This document shows positions 51,036 to 60,231 of a DNA stretch of 64,000 nucleotides, piece by piece (position 1 is the first letter of the stretch; each line of letters opens with the position of its first letter). The position numbers were made by a program, and so were the translations under genes. The notes under the pieces are model-generated. The model had not been told where the DNA came from. It did no database searches and saw only the letters and a list, made by a program, of their open reading frames with translations. This DNA is from Sphingomonadales bacterium (lineage in GTDB: Bacteria; Pseudomonadota; Alphaproteobacteria; Sphingomonadales; Sphingomonadaceae), in contig JADJAC010000002.1 of the NCBI GenBank assembly GCA_016704425.1, positions 372,001-436,000 on the forward strand, given 5' to 3'.

Positions 51036-52436
51036 CTATTGTCGAGAAGTTGTCGTTCCTCCAAGCCTGCGAAATGCGGACCAAAGCAGAATTGGAATCA
51101 TGGTCGCCCCAACCAAGGGAAACAAAAAGGCAAGGGCAGCGATCAGCGCCTTTACACCGCCCGGCATCCGGTTACCCGCATCAAGCTGCGGGTCGCCAAG
51201 TTCTCCTTTGGGCCTGCGCTTCCACCACAGGGTTAGGCCCGCAGCAACGCTGGCCACAAGGACCAGGCAAACGATGAGATTGGCGATCTGGTTGGGCAGA
51301 CCATATTGTCGGCCCATGTGGGTCATGACGCCCCATTCGACGGCCTTTGCGGTCGGACTGTAATTCGACCAGCCGATGTCACCGAGGATGCGACCTGAGC
51401 CTGGATCGACATAGATTGTCCGCTGCCCCTCGGCCTTGTCGGGCACGAAGGAGACCATGAACACCCCCTCCTCACCTTTGGGATAGAAAATTCTGACGCC
51501 ACCGCCGAACCGTTGCTGATCGAGCTTCGGCAGCAGTCGCTCGATGTCAGAGACCCCGACAGGTCCGTGACCGGAGCCGCGCGGTTGGTGAACGTGCTTG
51601 ATCGTCCACGGGATCTTCGAACTGTCGCGGTCAGCCTCAGCCATCGTCTTGTGTGCGCCATGTGGATCGCCCCCCATGCTGCCATCCGCCTTCGGCGGAG
51701 CCTTGAAGTTGGGCGACATGGCAACGAAGGGAATGACTTCGCCAATCTTTGCAAACTGCGGTCCCCAGAAGGCTGACCACGGCAGCCCCGTGAGCACCAG
51801 CAGGATTACAAATAGAGAATTGAAGATAGAGGGGATGGCGTGGAGATCGCGCCAGAACCGTCGTCCGCTGGTGGCCAGTCGAGGCACAAAAACGCCTTTG
51901 ACCTTCCATTTGCGCGGCCACCACAACCAGATGCCGGTCGCCATCATCACCAGTGTCCAGCACGCGACGAGCTCGACGACATGACTACCGATCTCGCCCC
52001 CTAATAGTGTTCCGTGCAAGTCTCGCACGATGTTCATCGGCTGCTTGGCAGGATCGGCGGTGCCGGTAACTTGCCCGCGATAGGGATCAACATACACGTC
52101 CCGCGCCTCTCCTTGCGCAGTCCTGATATTCCACACCGAGGCTTCGTCCGGCGCGCTCGGTAAACGCACGCGGCTGATCTCTCCTCCAGGAAAGGCGCCT
52201 CTCACGATTGCCTCCTGCCGCGCGAGCGGCAGGAGAGTCGCCCTAGCTGCAACCGTCTGGATTTCACGGTTCCACCATCCATCGAACTCCCGGTCGAACA
52301 GATAGATCGCACCGGTGAGAGTAAGGACGATGAGCAAAGGTGCGGTCCAGAGCGCGGCATAGAAATGCCAGCGCCAGACAGACCGATAGCCGTGGATCAC
52401 GGAGCCATCGTCCGCTTCGGTTGCTGCTGAAGCCAT
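51036..52436 (-). CDS. PepSY-associated transmembrane protein
   Basis: 466 residues with four membrane helices: one near 29-48, then near 149-170, 205-228 and 385-405, with a hydrophobic end near 435-455. Between them are PepSY-like repeats (VYVDPYRGQVTGTA, IYVDPGSGRILGDIGW). This family is found next to TonB-dependent siderophore receptors and is thought to reduce ferric-siderophores or act in their release. It lies 16 bp downstream of the receptor gene. Confidence 0.9.
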   Translation of the reverse strand: MASAATEADDGSVIHGYRSVWRWHFYAALWTAPLLIVLTLTGAIYLFDREFDGWWNREIQTVAARATLLPLARQEAIVRGAFPGGEISRVRLPSAPDEASVWNIRTAQGEARDVYVDPYRGQVTGTADPAKQPMNIVRDLHGTLLGGEIGSHVVELVACWTLVMMATGIWLWWPRKWKVKGVFVPRLATSGRRFWRDLHAIPSIFNSLFVILLVLTGLPWSAFWGPQFAKIGEVIPFVAMSPNFKAPPKADGSMGGDPHGAHKTMAEADRDSSKIPWTIKHVHQPRGSGHGPVGVSDIERLLPKLDQQRFGGGVRIFYPKGEEGVFMVSFVPDKAEGQRTIYVDPGSGRILGDIGWSNYSPTAKAVEWGVMTHMGRQYGLPNQIANLIVCLVLVASVAAGLTLWWKRRPKGELGDPQLDAGNRMPGGVKALIAALAFLFPLVGATMIPILLWSAFRRLGGTTTSRQ

Positions 52437-52452
52437 TTGGTCAATCTCGCTC

Positions 52453-54537
52453 TTAGAAGCCGACGCTCAGCCGCACGCTGAACGTGCGCGGCTCGCCCGG
52501 ATAAACCGCGAAGCTGTTGCCCGACGCCGTGAAGTAACGTTCGTCGAACAGATTGCTGAGCGTCGCATCGATACGGACCGGCTTCAGGTCGACTCCGACG
52601 CCTATGTCCGCAAGCGTATAGGCAGGCAGGACCACGCCGCTGCCGTCCACAAGCACCCGGTTGGTGATGTGGTTAATGCCGCCGCGCAGGGTGAGCGGTG
52701 TGCCGGGGATCGTGAAGTTGGTACGCGCAGTGAAGCTGTGTTCCGGCAGATCGCCGATGCGCTTGCCAACGATACCGTCGTTGCTGCGTGTGACCTTGCC
52801 ATCGAGATAGGCATAGCCAGCGTTCAGCTGCCACCAGTCGGTGGCTTGCCACTCGCCTTCGATCTCGACGCCCCGGACGCGCTGCTCGCCTGCATTGATG
52901 CTGAAATCGGGATCGACCGGATCGGCGGTGACGGCATTGACGCGCTTGATCTGAAACAGCGACATGCTGCCCCTGAAACGATCCGTGCGGTAGCGCAGGC
53001 CGAATTCAGCCTGGTTGGACTTCTCGGGCTGAAGCGGCTCACCAGTGCGGGTTCGCGCGCCGCTGGTGCTCTCGATGTCGAAGCCCGTGTTGTAACCCGC
53101 ATAGACCGACAGCGCACCGGTAAGCTGATAGGTCGAACCGATCTGCCAGATGGTGGTGCTGGTCTTGGCGCGATTGTTGGTGGCTCCCTTCCAGTCGCCA
53201 TCCGACGCGTCGATCCAGCTATGACGGACAGCGCCGATCAGGTTCCAGTGATCGGTCAGATCGATCTGGTCCTGAGCATAGAGTGCATGCCCCTCGATAT
53301 TATAGAAGTTATCGAAGGCAAAGGTCTTGGCAGGCGCGATGCTGTTGAAGGCATAGACCGGCGTCAGCACATTGATCGAGCTGACATTGGTCAAGTTGCT
53401 CTGGGTGAAGCGGCTGCGCTCATGATCATATTCATAACCGAACAGCAGCTTGTGCATGACCGGACCGGTCATAAGGCGACCAGAAAAGTCGAGTTGTGAA
53501 ATCGTGTAGCTGTCATCCTCGCGCCCGATACGGCCATTCCGGGTGATCGTCGTTGGATCGAGGGCATTCGGGGCACGAAGCCGGATCTGTAGAAAGCCGC
53601 TGTTAAATTCCTGATACTGTAGACGCGGCGTCACGGTCCAGTTGTCCGATAGCTTCACATCCACCCACGCTTGCACCATCGGGGCATCGGCGGTCAGCCC
53701 ATCAACTGCGGGTTCGCCAAGGTAGAGGCTGCGAGACAACGCGCGGACGCCGTTGCTTTGCACCGTACCCACAATCGGCAGGCCAGGGTTTCGCTGAGTT
53801 TCACGATCGACATATTCTGCGACCAGATGTGCGGCGATGCTGTCGGACGGCGCATAGAGCAGGTTGAACGCGATATTCTTTCGGTTCATGTCCTGATAAT
53901 CGACAAAGGTCCCGGATCGCTCGGCTTCGCCAGTGATCCGCACTGCCAGCCCCGGCGCGAGGCCAGTGTTCATATCGACAGTCAGCATCTTCTGGTCATA
54001 TCGGCCGAGCGTGACGGCAATATTGCCGAACTGGCTCTCCTGCGGCTGCTTGGTAATAATGCTGACAATGCCGCCCACGGCTGACTGGCCGTAGAGCACG
54101 CCCGATGGACCTTTCAGCACCTCGACGCGATCGATGTTGGACAGTGCCGAGGCATCGACATCTTCATAGTAGCGCTGGCGGATGCCGTTGCGCATCTGGT
54201 CGGCCAGGAATCCACGCACCTTGAGGCTGAATGATTGATAGGGCCCGACCCGCGAAAAGCCGGGATTGGCGCTGGGGACGTTGCGCAGGAGATCACCAAT
54301 GGAACGGGCACCCTGCTCAACGATCTCGTCGGCCGTCACGATCTGGATCGACTGCGGCACCTTCGCGATCGGAATGCCGGACTTCGCTCCGAAATCGCCC
54401 GACAGCTTAGTGCCGGTGACGATGATGTCCCGGTTTTCGTCCCTGGAACTGTCATGAGACTCTTTGGCATAAACAGAAGTACAAATTGATAGCGAAGCAA
54501 TGCACGCAGAAGCGCACGCAAATAGTTTGAAAGACAT
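52453..54537 (-). CDS. TonB-dependent siderophore receptor
   Basis: 694 residues from the ATG at 54537, which opens on a signal peptide (about 1-24, ending SVYA); the frame is open upstream. After a TonB-box-like DIIVTGTKL, the plug domain (PQSIQIVTADEI ... VEVLKGPSGVLYGQSAVGGIVSIITK) is followed by a 22-strand barrel ending in the typical TFSVRLSVGF. There is no N-terminal signalling (STN) domain, so it is a plain uptake receptor. Substrate not known. With the PepSY and DUF2946 proteins it forms an iron-uptake-type unit. Confidence 0.93.
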   Translation of the reverse strand: MSFKLFACASACIASLSICTSVYAKESHDSSRDENRDIIVTGTKLSGDFGAKSGIPIAKVPQSIQIVTADEIVEQGARSIGDLLRNVPSANPGFSRVGPYQSFSLKVRGFLADQMRNGIRQRYYEDVDASALSNIDRVEVLKGPSGVLYGQSAVGGIVSIITKQPQESQFGNIAVTLGRYDQKMLTVDMNTGLAPGLAVRITGEAERSGTFVDYQDMNRKNIAFNLLYAPSDSIAAHLVAEYVDRETQRNPGLPIVGTVQSNGVRALSRSLYLGEPAVDGLTADAPMVQAWVDVKLSDNWTVTPRLQYQEFNSGFLQIRLRAPNALDPTTITRNGRIGREDDSYTISQLDFSGRLMTGPVMHKLLFGYEYDHERSRFTQSNLTNVSSINVLTPVYAFNSIAPAKTFAFDNFYNIEGHALYAQDQIDLTDHWNLIGAVRHSWIDASDGDWKGATNNRAKTSTTIWQIGSTYQLTGALSVYAGYNTGFDIESTSGARTRTGEPLQPEKSNQAEFGLRYRTDRFRGSMSLFQIKRVNAVTADPVDPDFSINAGEQRVRGVEIEGEWQATDWWQLNAGYAYLDGKVTRSNDGIVGKRIGDLPEHSFTARTNFTIPGTPLTLRGGINHITNRVLVDGSGVVLPAYTLADIGVGVDLKPVRIDATLSNLFDERYFTASGNSFAVYPGEPRTFSVRLSVGF

Positions 54538-54592
54538 CGAAATTTCCCTGCATATGACATACGTTTCGCCGCGCCAAAGCACGGCATGACTG

Positions 54593-54988
54593 TCAAATCA
54601 GGTTCGGGGGGCCTCTGGCTGGAGGCGGCGGAGCTGCCAGCCCTCGGCCGATGGCAACCATTTGCCCATCGAAGCGAAGGCCTGGCACCCTACCAAAGGC
54701 CATGGCAACTAGAAAACCGGCGGCAAGGGAATCAACGGCGAAAACAAACGTTGAAAAGGCGCAAAAGCCAGAACTGTTGTCCCCTTTGCCTGGCGATGAC
54801 TTGTGGATCTTGCCATCCGCATCAATCCACGCCTCTGCCATGCCCGAGCCCGTGCATAGCGTGATCGTGGGGCGACCGGCTTCAACCGACGGCATCCAGC
54901 CTGTCGGGATCAGCACGCGGACAGAAAGTGCCAGCGCGGCAAGCGCCAACATCAACTGCTTCCTTGTTTGCCCAATCCCCCAAGTCAT
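54593..54988 (-). CDS. DUF2946 family protein
   Basis: 131 residues from the ATG at 54988; the longer frame overlaps the RNase P RNA gene and is not used. The start has a membrane segment (about 12-31), LIPTGWMPS and then ITLCTG, as in DUF2946, with further hydrophobic residues around 82-100 and a proline-rich end. Members are often near TonB receptors or metal genes. Its C-terminal end is 55 bp from the receptor start on the same strand, so it is likely part of the receptor operon. Confidence 0.78.
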   Translation of the reverse strand: MTWGIGQTRKQLMLALAALALSVRVLIPTGWMPSVEAGRPTITLCTGSGMAEAWIDADGKIHKSSPGKGDNSSGFCAFSTFVFAVDSLAAGFLVAMAFGRVPGLRFDGQMVAIGRGLAAPPPPARGPPNLI

Positions 54989-55063
54989 GGCGGGCCCTCT
55001 GCTGCAACCATATAGTTCTGGCAAGCCTGTATTCGCACTATTCTGCAAACAACCCGTAAATTT

Positions 55064-55436
55064 GCCAGAGGGTCTGTAAGCCGGGTTTTGTCCACCCCCG
55101 CCTGCGCGGGGGCTGTGCGACCATTCCTCTAGCCCCGGATTTGCATCAGGGGTCAAGCAACCAACCCGGGCGACTGGCAGGAGGATGCCATGCGCCGCCC
55201 CTATTCGGTCTTGCTCCCGGTGGGGTTTGCCCTGCCACCCCTGTTACCAAAGGCGCGGTGCGCTCTTACCGCACCATTTCGACCTGGCCGGCACGAATGC
55301 ACGGTGGTGTATTTTCTGTGGCACTTTCCCTGGGGTCGCCCCCGCCGGACGTTATCCGGCACCGTTCCTCGCTGGAGCCCGGACTTTCCTCCCCGCGCAG
55401 TCACCTGCGCAGCAGCGGTCGCCCAACCCTCTGGCG
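55064..55436 (-). ncRNA. rnpB: RNase P RNA
   Basis: On the minus strand the sequence begins with the P1 arm GCCAGAGGGT and ends with its exact complement ACCCTCTGGC (plus positions 55426-55435 and 55064-55073), enclosing about 370 nt. Conserved landmarks are GAGGAAAGTCCGGGCTCC near the 5' end, CAGGGAAAGTGCCACAGAA, and GGCTTACAGACC near the 3' end. This is type A bacterial RNase P RNA, which trims tRNA precursors. Ends are approximate. Confidence 0.97.
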
Positions 55437-55473
55437 GTCCGCGCCCTAGGCCAGGTCGTGGCCAAAAAGCAAA

Positions 55474-56451
55474 CTAAGACTTGGCATGCGCCTTCTTCAA
55501 GGCTTTCAGACCTTCGGCGACGGTGACAACCGGCTTGTAGCCCAGCTCGGCACGTGCCTTTGCGCCATTGAGAGTGCAGCCGCGTGACATGACCATTGCA
55601 GCATGCGCTGTAAGTGGCGGCATGCCTTTCAACCGAAAAAGGCGCCAGATACCCTCGCAAACCATTCCGCCAATATCGGCAATCCATGCCGGGATCGCCT
55701 TGTCAGGAAGAGTGAGGCCGCGGCTTGAGGCCATTCCTGTAATGATGTCCTTCATCGAAATGTTGCCGTCATCAAGAATGAAATAGGCTTCTCCCCCACG
55801 CCCTTTCGTGAGCGCGAGCTCAATCGCCTGCACAAGATTGTCGATGTAGGTTGTAGAAGTCATGGCCTTGCCGCCGCCGATCCACATCCATTGGCCGGAT
55901 TTCGCCATGGCTTCTACCGCTGGCAAGAGCGTCGTATCCCCCGGACCCCAGATAAATCTGGGGCGAAGAACGATTGTTTCCATCCCGCCCGGCTCATTGG
56001 CAGCCCGCACGCGCAATTCTGCTTCGGCTTTGGTCGCGCAATATGGGAAGGGAGAGTTGGGCGAAAGCGGATAGGTCTCATCCGCATCGTGTATATCCTG
56101 ACCATGCACAATGGCCGCTTCCGTGCCAATATGGATGAACCGCCTGATGCCTGCAGCCCGCGCGGCGTCAAGGACATGCTGAGTGCCGAGCACATTTGCT
56201 TCGAACCATGCATCACGCGGCCCCCACGCCTCAACAAAAGCGGCACAATGAACCACCGCCTTGCAGCCTTTCATGTGTGCGGGCTCCAATGACGCGAGAT
56301 CACATCGTACCGGCTTGGCTCCCATGTCCATGATGGCGGCGTCGGACCGCTCGGACCGCGACATGGCTACTACCTTGTGGCCATGTGCGATCAACGCACG
56401 GGTCGCGGCACCACCGACGAACCCTGATGCTCCTGTCACGAATATCTGCAT
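55474..56451 (-). CDS. NAD-dependent epimerase/dehydratase (SDR family)
   Basis: 325 residues from the ATG at 56451, which overlaps the stop of the amidase gene (ATGA). Rossmann motif GASGFVGG at 7-14, an HIGTE strand, and the catalytic YxxxK in YCATKAEAE. It resembles hydroxysteroid dehydrogenase-like SDR proteins of the 3-beta-HSD type rather than sugar epimerases. Substrate unknown. Confidence 0.88.
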   Translation of the reverse strand: MQIFVTGASGFVGGAATRALIAHGHKVVAMSRSERSDAAIMDMGAKPVRCDLASLEPAHMKGCKAVVHCAAFVEAWGPRDAWFEANVLGTQHVLDAARAAGIRRFIHIGTEAAIVHGQDIHDADETYPLSPNSPFPYCATKAEAELRVRAANEPGGMETIVLRPRFIWGPGDTTLLPAVEAMAKSGQWMWIGGGKAMTSTTYIDNLVQAIELALTKGRGGEAYFILDDGNISMKDIITGMASSRGLTLPDKAIPAWIADIGGMVCEGIWRLFRLKGMPPLTAHAAMVMSRGCTLNGAKARAELGYKPVVTVAEGLKALKKAHAKS

Positions 56452-57143
56452 CAGTCGTCTCCCATTGGCCGCGGAAGCAGAAGCGCAAGCAACTTCGCGC
56501 GGCATTCCCCATCAATTATCCCGTCTATCGTCCCCGGCCGGAAACGTCGCTGGAAGGCCCGCACCGCAGCGAGGGGGTCTGTCACATCATAGCCGAACCG
56601 CTCAAGGGCCAGCAGGAAGCCGGCATCGGTCCAGTGGGGATCCATAAGGTTTTTCGTCGGACTAGGCAGCGCCAGTCTCAGTCTAGCCAACCTGTCCCAA
56701 GGAAAGAGCTCGCCTGGATCATCCTTGCGGGCGGGCGCGATATCCGAATGGCCCACGACATTTCCGCGCGTAATGCGGTGACGCAACGTCACTTCATGCA
56801 TCAATCCGATAACAGCGTCGATCTGCGCAATGGGGAACGGCCGATACCCGAATTCGTGCCCAGGATTGACGATCTCGATCCCGACACTTGCCGAATTAAC
56901 ATCTGTAACCCCGCGCCAGAATGATTTCCCGGCATGCCAGGCACGCTTGCTTTCATCGACCATGCGCACAACCTGACCGTCCTCTGCGACCACATAATGC
57001 GCGGAAACCTTTGCTTCGGGATCGCTCAACCGCGCAATGGCAGATGCAGCATCCGGCATTCCGGTGTAGTGAAGGACAACCATCGTGATCGGCAGCACCC
57101 GCTCGTCGAAATTGGGCGAAGGCGTGTCGATGATCGCATTCAT
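56451..57143 (-). CDS. N-acetylmuramoyl-L-alanine amidase (AmpD-like) with PG-binding domain
   Basis: 230 residues from the ATG at 57143 (ATGA overlap with the transporter gene upstream). The zinc amidase fold has H25 in VVLHYTGM, and HSDIAPARKDDPG near 133 with the further ligand His and Asp; a helical peptidoglycan-binding domain (about 165-225: PLAAVRAFQRRFRPG) follows. It cleaves the N-acetylmuramoyl-L-alanine bond in muropeptides. No signal peptide is obvious, so a cytoplasmic recycling role (AmpD) is likely. Confidence 0.9.
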   Translation of the reverse strand: MNAIIDTPSPNFDERVLPITMVVLHYTGMPDAASAIARLSDPEAKVSAHYVVAEDGQVVRMVDESKRAWHAGKSFWRGVTDVNSASVGIEIVNPGHEFGYRPFPIAQIDAVIGLMHEVTLRHRITRGNVVGHSDIAPARKDDPGELFPWDRLARLRLALPSPTKNLMDPHWTDAGFLLALERFGYDVTDPLAAVRAFQRRFRPGTIDGIIDGECRAKLLALLLPRPMGDD

Positions 57144-58054
57144 GATCGCTGCTCCGCCTCCTTCGCCTTGGCCGTCCTGATCGTGACAATCGCAACACCC
57201 ATCATCACGATCACGCCACCGATTATCATGAGTGATGTCAACTTGGTTCCAAAATAAAGCGATGATGCGACAACCGCAATCACAGGCGAGACCAGTGACA
57301 GCGGGATCACGCTTGAAACCGGATGGCGCTGGAGCAGGAAGCTCATGGCGCCCTGCCCGACCACGGTAGACCCCAATGCAGAAAACAGAATCCAGCCAAA
57401 GGTCGAAAGCGGAATGTCTGCAAGGCCGGAAAAGCTCTCGGGCTCGAAATAAAAGGCGATTGGAAACAATATGATCGTCCCCATCAGGCCCACCCACGCA
57501 TAGATTGTCAGCACCGGTGTGCCAATCAGCCTTCGCTGGATGAGGGAGCAAAATGCCCAGATCAGGCAAGACACGGCTGTCAATGCGATGCCCATCTGTT
57601 CATGCGCGGCAGCGGGATCGAAGACGAGCATCACAACGCCACCAAAGGCAAGTCCAATCCCGATCATGCGTGGCCCATGGATTCTCTCTCCGAGGAACAT
57701 AACTGCCATGATCAGCGAAAACGGCACACCAAGCTGCCCGGCAATTGCGAGCGCGCTCACATTGTCTGACACCGCGAGCGAAAGATTCACGAAGATATAG
57801 AAGAGCGCGCCCGAAAGGACCCCAAGCAAGAGCAATTCGCGCATCTTGCCGGGAATGATCTTGAGCGCCGGCAAGCAAATGGCAAGGACCATCGCTTGTC
57901 GCAACCACGCCGCCGTCAGGGGCGAAACCAGATCGACGCCCATCTTTACTGCAATAAGGTTGAGCCCCCACATGATATTCATCACACACGCAATCAAGAT
58001 ATCGCGTGCCGTCAGCCCTTCCGGGTGGGCATACCGAGTGGCGTCCGAATGCAT
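57140..58054 (-). CDS. EamA/DMT-family transporter
   Basis: 304 residues with about ten membrane helices in two EamA repeats, with MNIMWGLNLIAVKMG in the first and SVIPLSLVSPVIAVVASSLYFG in the second. Family members export amino acids, nucleobases or other metabolites. Substrate unknown. It overlaps the amidase gene by 4 bp. Confidence 0.88.
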   Translation of the reverse strand: MHSDATRYAHPEGLTARDILIACVMNIMWGLNLIAVKMGVDLVSPLTAAWLRQAMVLAICLPALKIIPGKMRELLLLGVLSGALFYIFVNLSLAVSDNVSALAIAGQLGVPFSLIMAVMFLGERIHGPRMIGIGLAFGGVVMLVFDPAAAHEQMGIALTAVSCLIWAFCSLIQRRLIGTPVLTIYAWVGLMGTIILFPIAFYFEPESFSGLADIPLSTFGWILFSALGSTVVGQGAMSFLLQRHPVSSVIPLSLVSPVIAVVASSLYFGTKLTSLMIIGGVIVMMGVAIVTIRTAKAKEAEQRS

Positions 58055-58095
58055 ATCCTCCCCTTATCCGTATTCCGGGTGGATCAAAACGGTTG

Positions 58096-58740
58096 CTATG
58101 CCGCGCGGATGGTTGCTCCGAAAAGCAGGAATGGCTCGGCGGGATCCGATGCTTGGATTGCGCCTCCACCGGAAGCAGCAAGTTTGTGCGCCAACCATGC
58201 TGCGGCGGCACGAGGCGCAAGTTTGTCCTCATCGACCTGACCGAGCAGCGCAAGGCGAAGTTCCGGATCCAGGACCAAGCGATCGCCTTCTGCGCGAATG
58301 GCAATTTCAGTTATGCCATTGGAGGTTTCTGCGCCAACGTCCAGACGGCCACCGCGAACAAGCGCGTCACCAGCGATGAGCGCCAGATTCAGAAGCAATT
58401 TTATCGCCGGCTTGGACAATGTGGCATCCTCAACGAGCCAACCGAGCTGAATGCGCCCCCCGCCGCCGAACAGGCCCTCTATCGCTGTCTTTGCCTCTCT
58501 CGCATCGACCTGATCGCCGAAGCCGCCAGCCGCTCCGAAAGCAAGACGAAAGAACTTCAATTTGTTGGCGGATGCGCGCGCACTGTCCGACAGCAATTCA
58601 AGCACTTTACCGCGCATTTCAGGGTCGTGTTCGTCCGCGAGAAGCTCAATGCCGTTGTTGAGCGCTCCAACCGGGCTCAACATGTCGTGGCAAAGCCTTG
58701 AACACAAGAGGCTCGCAAAATCGATTGCATCCATCGCCAT
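58096..58740 (-). CDS. chpT: Histidine phosphotransferase ChpT
   Basis: 214 residues from the ATG at 58740, which has GGGGGA upstream; another ATG at 58770 would add ten residues. The phospho-accepting His is H18 in CSRLCHDMLSPVGA, followed by NGIELLAD; the C-terminal half is a degenerate kinase ATPase-like domain. ChpT passes phosphate from CckA to CtrA and CpdR. CtrA is encoded at 31958-32662. Confidence 0.92.
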   Translation of the reverse strand: MAMDAIDFASLLCSRLCHDMLSPVGALNNGIELLADEHDPEMRGKVLELLSDSARASANKLKFFRLAFGAAGGFGDQVDAREAKTAIEGLFGGGGRIQLGWLVEDATLSKPAIKLLLNLALIAGDALVRGGRLDVGAETSNGITEIAIRAEGDRLVLDPELRLALLGQVDEDKLAPRAAAAWLAHKLAASGGGAIQASDPAEPFLLFGATIRAA

Positions 58741-58805
58741 GAAATCAAATCCCCCGCTCTGCAGCCCCATTGGCCGAAGCGCGCCGCTGTTGCAAGGCGG
58801 GCCCT

Positions 58806-59204
58806 TCAGTCCACGAGTTCAAGCGGAATCTCAAGGAGCGTTCCGGCACCCGTCGCGCGCCACGCACGCACATTTCCCTGCGCGATGATGAGCCACAGTT
58901 TCCCTACTTCGTTCGCCGCATCGCGGTCACAGGGAGACGGCTCTGGCCTGCCGTTGGGATGCGAGTGATACCAGCCGATCAGGTTCGGCCCCCCGCCGCG
59001 TTGAGCCTTGTGTGCCGCAATCAGCGCAAGCGGATCGATTTCGAACGCACGCGACGGGTCGGCGGCAACATTGGCACAGCTATGTGCTGCCGCGACATGT
59101 TCGCCCGATGTGCCAAACAGCAGCCCGCATATCTCGCGTTCGGGCGCGCGGGCTGCTTCAGCGAGCATTTGCGCCTGCAGCGCCCTTGATATTCGCAAAG
59201 CCAT
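58806..59204 (-). CDS. JAMM/MPN-family metalloprotease-like protein (M67)
   Basis: 132 residues from the ATG at 59204. The JAMM zinc motif is complete: E24 in REICGLLFG, then HSHPNGRPEPSPCDRD (HxHPxxxxxPSxxD) near residues 78-93. Prokaryotic JAMM proteins process ubiquitin-like sulfur carriers or cleave other C-terminal peptides; no ThiS/MoaD-like gene is adjacent here. It is divergent from rluD by 17 bp. Confidence 0.9.
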   Translation of the reverse strand: MALRISRALQAQMLAEAARAPEREICGLLFGTSGEHVAAAHSCANVAADPSRAFEIDPLALIAAHKAQRGGGPNLIGWYHSHPNGRPEPSPCDRDAANEVGKLWLIIAQGNVRAWRATGAGTLLEIPLELVD

Positions 59205-59221
59205 CGCCACATCCCTAGGCG

Positions 59222-60175
59222 ATGACACAAGGGGGTTCCAGCGTGAACGCGACAATCACGGCCGAGATGGACGGCTGGCGGCTGGATCGGGCGCTTGCCG
59301 CACTTGTTCCCTTGCTTTCGCGTGAGCGGATCAAGACCCTGATATCATCAGGAGAGGTCCATTCGGCGGGCGTCGCAGTTCGTGATCCTTCCTCAAAGGC
59401 TCGCACTGGCACAGCCTATGACCTGACAATTCCTGAACCGCGCGAATCAACGGCCGAAGCGCAGGATATTCCGCTCGAAATTGTCTACGAAGACGATCAC
59501 CTGCTGGTGGTGGACAAACCGGCGGGTTTGGTTGTTCACCCGGCTGCCGGCAACTTCGATGGGACATTGGTCAACGCCCTGCTATATCACTGCAGAGGAC
59601 GGCTTTCTGGCATTGGTGGAGTGGCGCGTCCCGGTATCGTGCACCGAATAGACAAGGACACTTCGGGGCTCTTGGTCGTGGCCAAGACTGACCGAGCACA
59701 TGAAGGACTGGCAAAGCAATTTGCCGCGCACAGCATCGAACGGCGCTATCTGGCTATCGCCAACGGAGTTCCCAATCCGACGAACGGAACAGTTGACGCT
59801 TCACTGGCCCGATCGCCGCTGAATCGCAAGAAAGTGGCGATTGTCGAGCCTGATCGGGGCAAAAGGGCCGTGACTCATTACCGCCTCTTGGAGCCACTCA
59901 GAGATGCGGCGCTGATAGAATGCCAGCTTGAAACAGGTCGCACGCATCAGGTGCGCGTACACATGGCCTCCATTGGTCACGCATTGCTGGGCGATCCGGT
60001 CTATGGCCGGACCAGACCGACGCACCGCGAGCTTCTGAAGGACCTGGGGTTCCATCGTCAGGCCCTTCACGCCGCAGTGATCGGTTTTGTTCATCCGGTT
60101 GATCGTAAAAATTGCAGGTTCGAAAGCAAAATTCCGGAGGATATGCAGAGACTGTTCAGCATTCTTCGTGTATAA
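59222..60175 (+). CDS. rluD: 23S rRNA pseudouridine synthase RluD
   Basis: 317 residues from the ATG at 59222; the GTG at 59243 has a better ribosome site (AGGGGG 8-13 bp before it) and is a credible alternative. An S4 RNA-binding domain (about 14-65) precedes the catalytic domain with HRIDKDTSGLL (catalytic Asp near 144). It makes pseudouridines in helix 69 of 23S rRNA. Subclass RluD rather than RluC is a judgement from overall style. Confidence 0.92.
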   Translation: MTQGGSSVNATITAEMDGWRLDRALAALVPLLSRERIKTLISSGEVHSAGVAVRDPSSKARTGTAYDLTIPEPRESTAEAQDIPLEIVYEDDHLLVVDKPAGLVVHPAAGNFDGTLVNALLYHCRGRLSGIGGVARPGIVHRIDKDTSGLLVVAKTDRAHEGLAKQFAAHSIERRYLAIANGVPNPTNGTVDASLARSPLNRKKVAIVEPDRGKRAVTHYRLLEPLRDAALIECQLETGRTHQVRVHMASIGHALLGDPVYGRTRPTHRELLKDLGFHRQALHAAVIGFVHPVDRKNCRFESKIPEDMQRLFSILRV

Positions 60176-60231
60176 GAGGATCAAGTAAGCGCTCCGTCAT
60201 CAAGATTGAGGCGCAGGGAGAAGTAGTTAAA

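Noticed and set aside
55141..55526. Several overlapping open frames on both strands
   Set aside because: They lie across the RNase P RNA gene, whose structure explains the conservation.
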